Source of the DNA: Rhodobacter sp.
GTDB lineage: Bacteria; Pseudomonadota; Alphaproteobacteria; Rhodobacterales; Rhodobacteraceae
Length of the DNA stretch: 64,000 bases
Direction of reading: 5' to 3'
NCBI GenBank assembly: GCA_016704435.1
Contig: JADJAB010000002.1
Coordinates: forward strand, 310,001-374,000
Every line of letters starts with the position of its first letter. Position 1 is the first letter of the stretch. The notes beneath the pieces are model-generated. The model had not been told where the DNA came from, searched no databases, and saw nothing but the letters and a program-made list of their open reading frames with translations. The translations under genes and the position numbers were made by a program. Positions 63,932 through 64,000 of this stretch are shown piece by piece.

Positions 63932-64000
63932 ACCGGGGCAAGGCAATGGCGCGGCTTGCGCCGCAAGCCTGATGTCTCGCCTCTGCGCCCTGGCGGGCGC

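Overview
The window is a chromosomal segment of a high-GC alphaproteobacterium of the Rhodobacter/Paracoccus group (Rhodobacteraceae or Paracoccaceae). This rests on gene content rather than any 16S gene: a Rhodobacter-type porin, L-malyl-CoA lyase (mcl1), a CenR-like response regulator next to ribA, the alphaproteobacterial DUF4175 (TIGR02302), DUF2125, DUF1244 and DUF3576 families, and promoters of the TTGCNN-N17-TANANN kind. No tRNA, rRNA, CRISPR array, intact insertion sequence or prophage was seen.

Layout. 1-2.9 kb: LysR fragment and a tightly overlapping HPP-CBS/GAF operon. 3.0-7.1 kb: leuS-lptE-holA. 7.2-12.0 kb: DUF3576 lipoprotein, porin, TPR-sulfotransferase, YggS. 12.0-17.1 kb: a damaged stretch (amylosucrase, a probable L,D-transpeptidase, ribA and an MFS exporter, all with frameshifts) around an intact cenR. 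17.4-21.9 kb: xth, a cupredoxin and a FecR - Crp - CHASE2 cyclase gene group. 22.0-25.8 kb: tlpA-type thioredoxin divergent from argH, two tiny lipoproteins, lysA. 25.8-31.6 kb: DUF4175, zinc-ribbon protein, ftsE-ftsX-plsC. 31.6-34.1 kb: ArsR-SRPBCC pair with twin operators, TfoX-N protein, and a secreted-protein gene broken by a roughly 730-base block made almost only of G and C. 34.1-42 kb: accA, Spy-like protein, AraC regulator, mcl1, dipeptide epimerase, D-amino acid aminotransferase, azlCD. 42-49.2 kb: N-formylglutamate amidohydrolase, pyk, rpmI-rplT, dps, pheS and an inserted low-GC DUF2513 gene. 49.3-64 kb: flavoprotein, MscS channel, enoyl-CoA hydratase, tandem DUF2125 genes, pmbA-cysQ, AMP nucleosidase, HU, EamA transporter, CcdA-thioredoxin.

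Much of the window is housekeeping: translation (leuS, rpmI, rplT, pheS), replication (holA), envelope assembly (lptE, ftsEX, plsC, accA, cenR), and arginine/lysine biosynthesis. Translational coupling by 4-base start/stop overlaps (ATGA or GTGA) is common.

Odd points. More than twenty probable single-base frameshifts hit otherwise well conserved genes, several of them in G or C runs. Together with the G/C-only block this argues for consensus errors in the assembly more than for genuine gene decay. The most interesting biological signals are the twin CATAGCC-N4-GGCTATG palindromes on the ArsR gene, two homologous short-RNA-like terminator units flanking the MFS gene, the FecR/Crp/CHASE2-cyclase group, a LacI-type palindrome in the damaged sugar-enzyme region, and dispersed intergenic hairpin repeats. 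I did not find a clearly new defence or mobile system.
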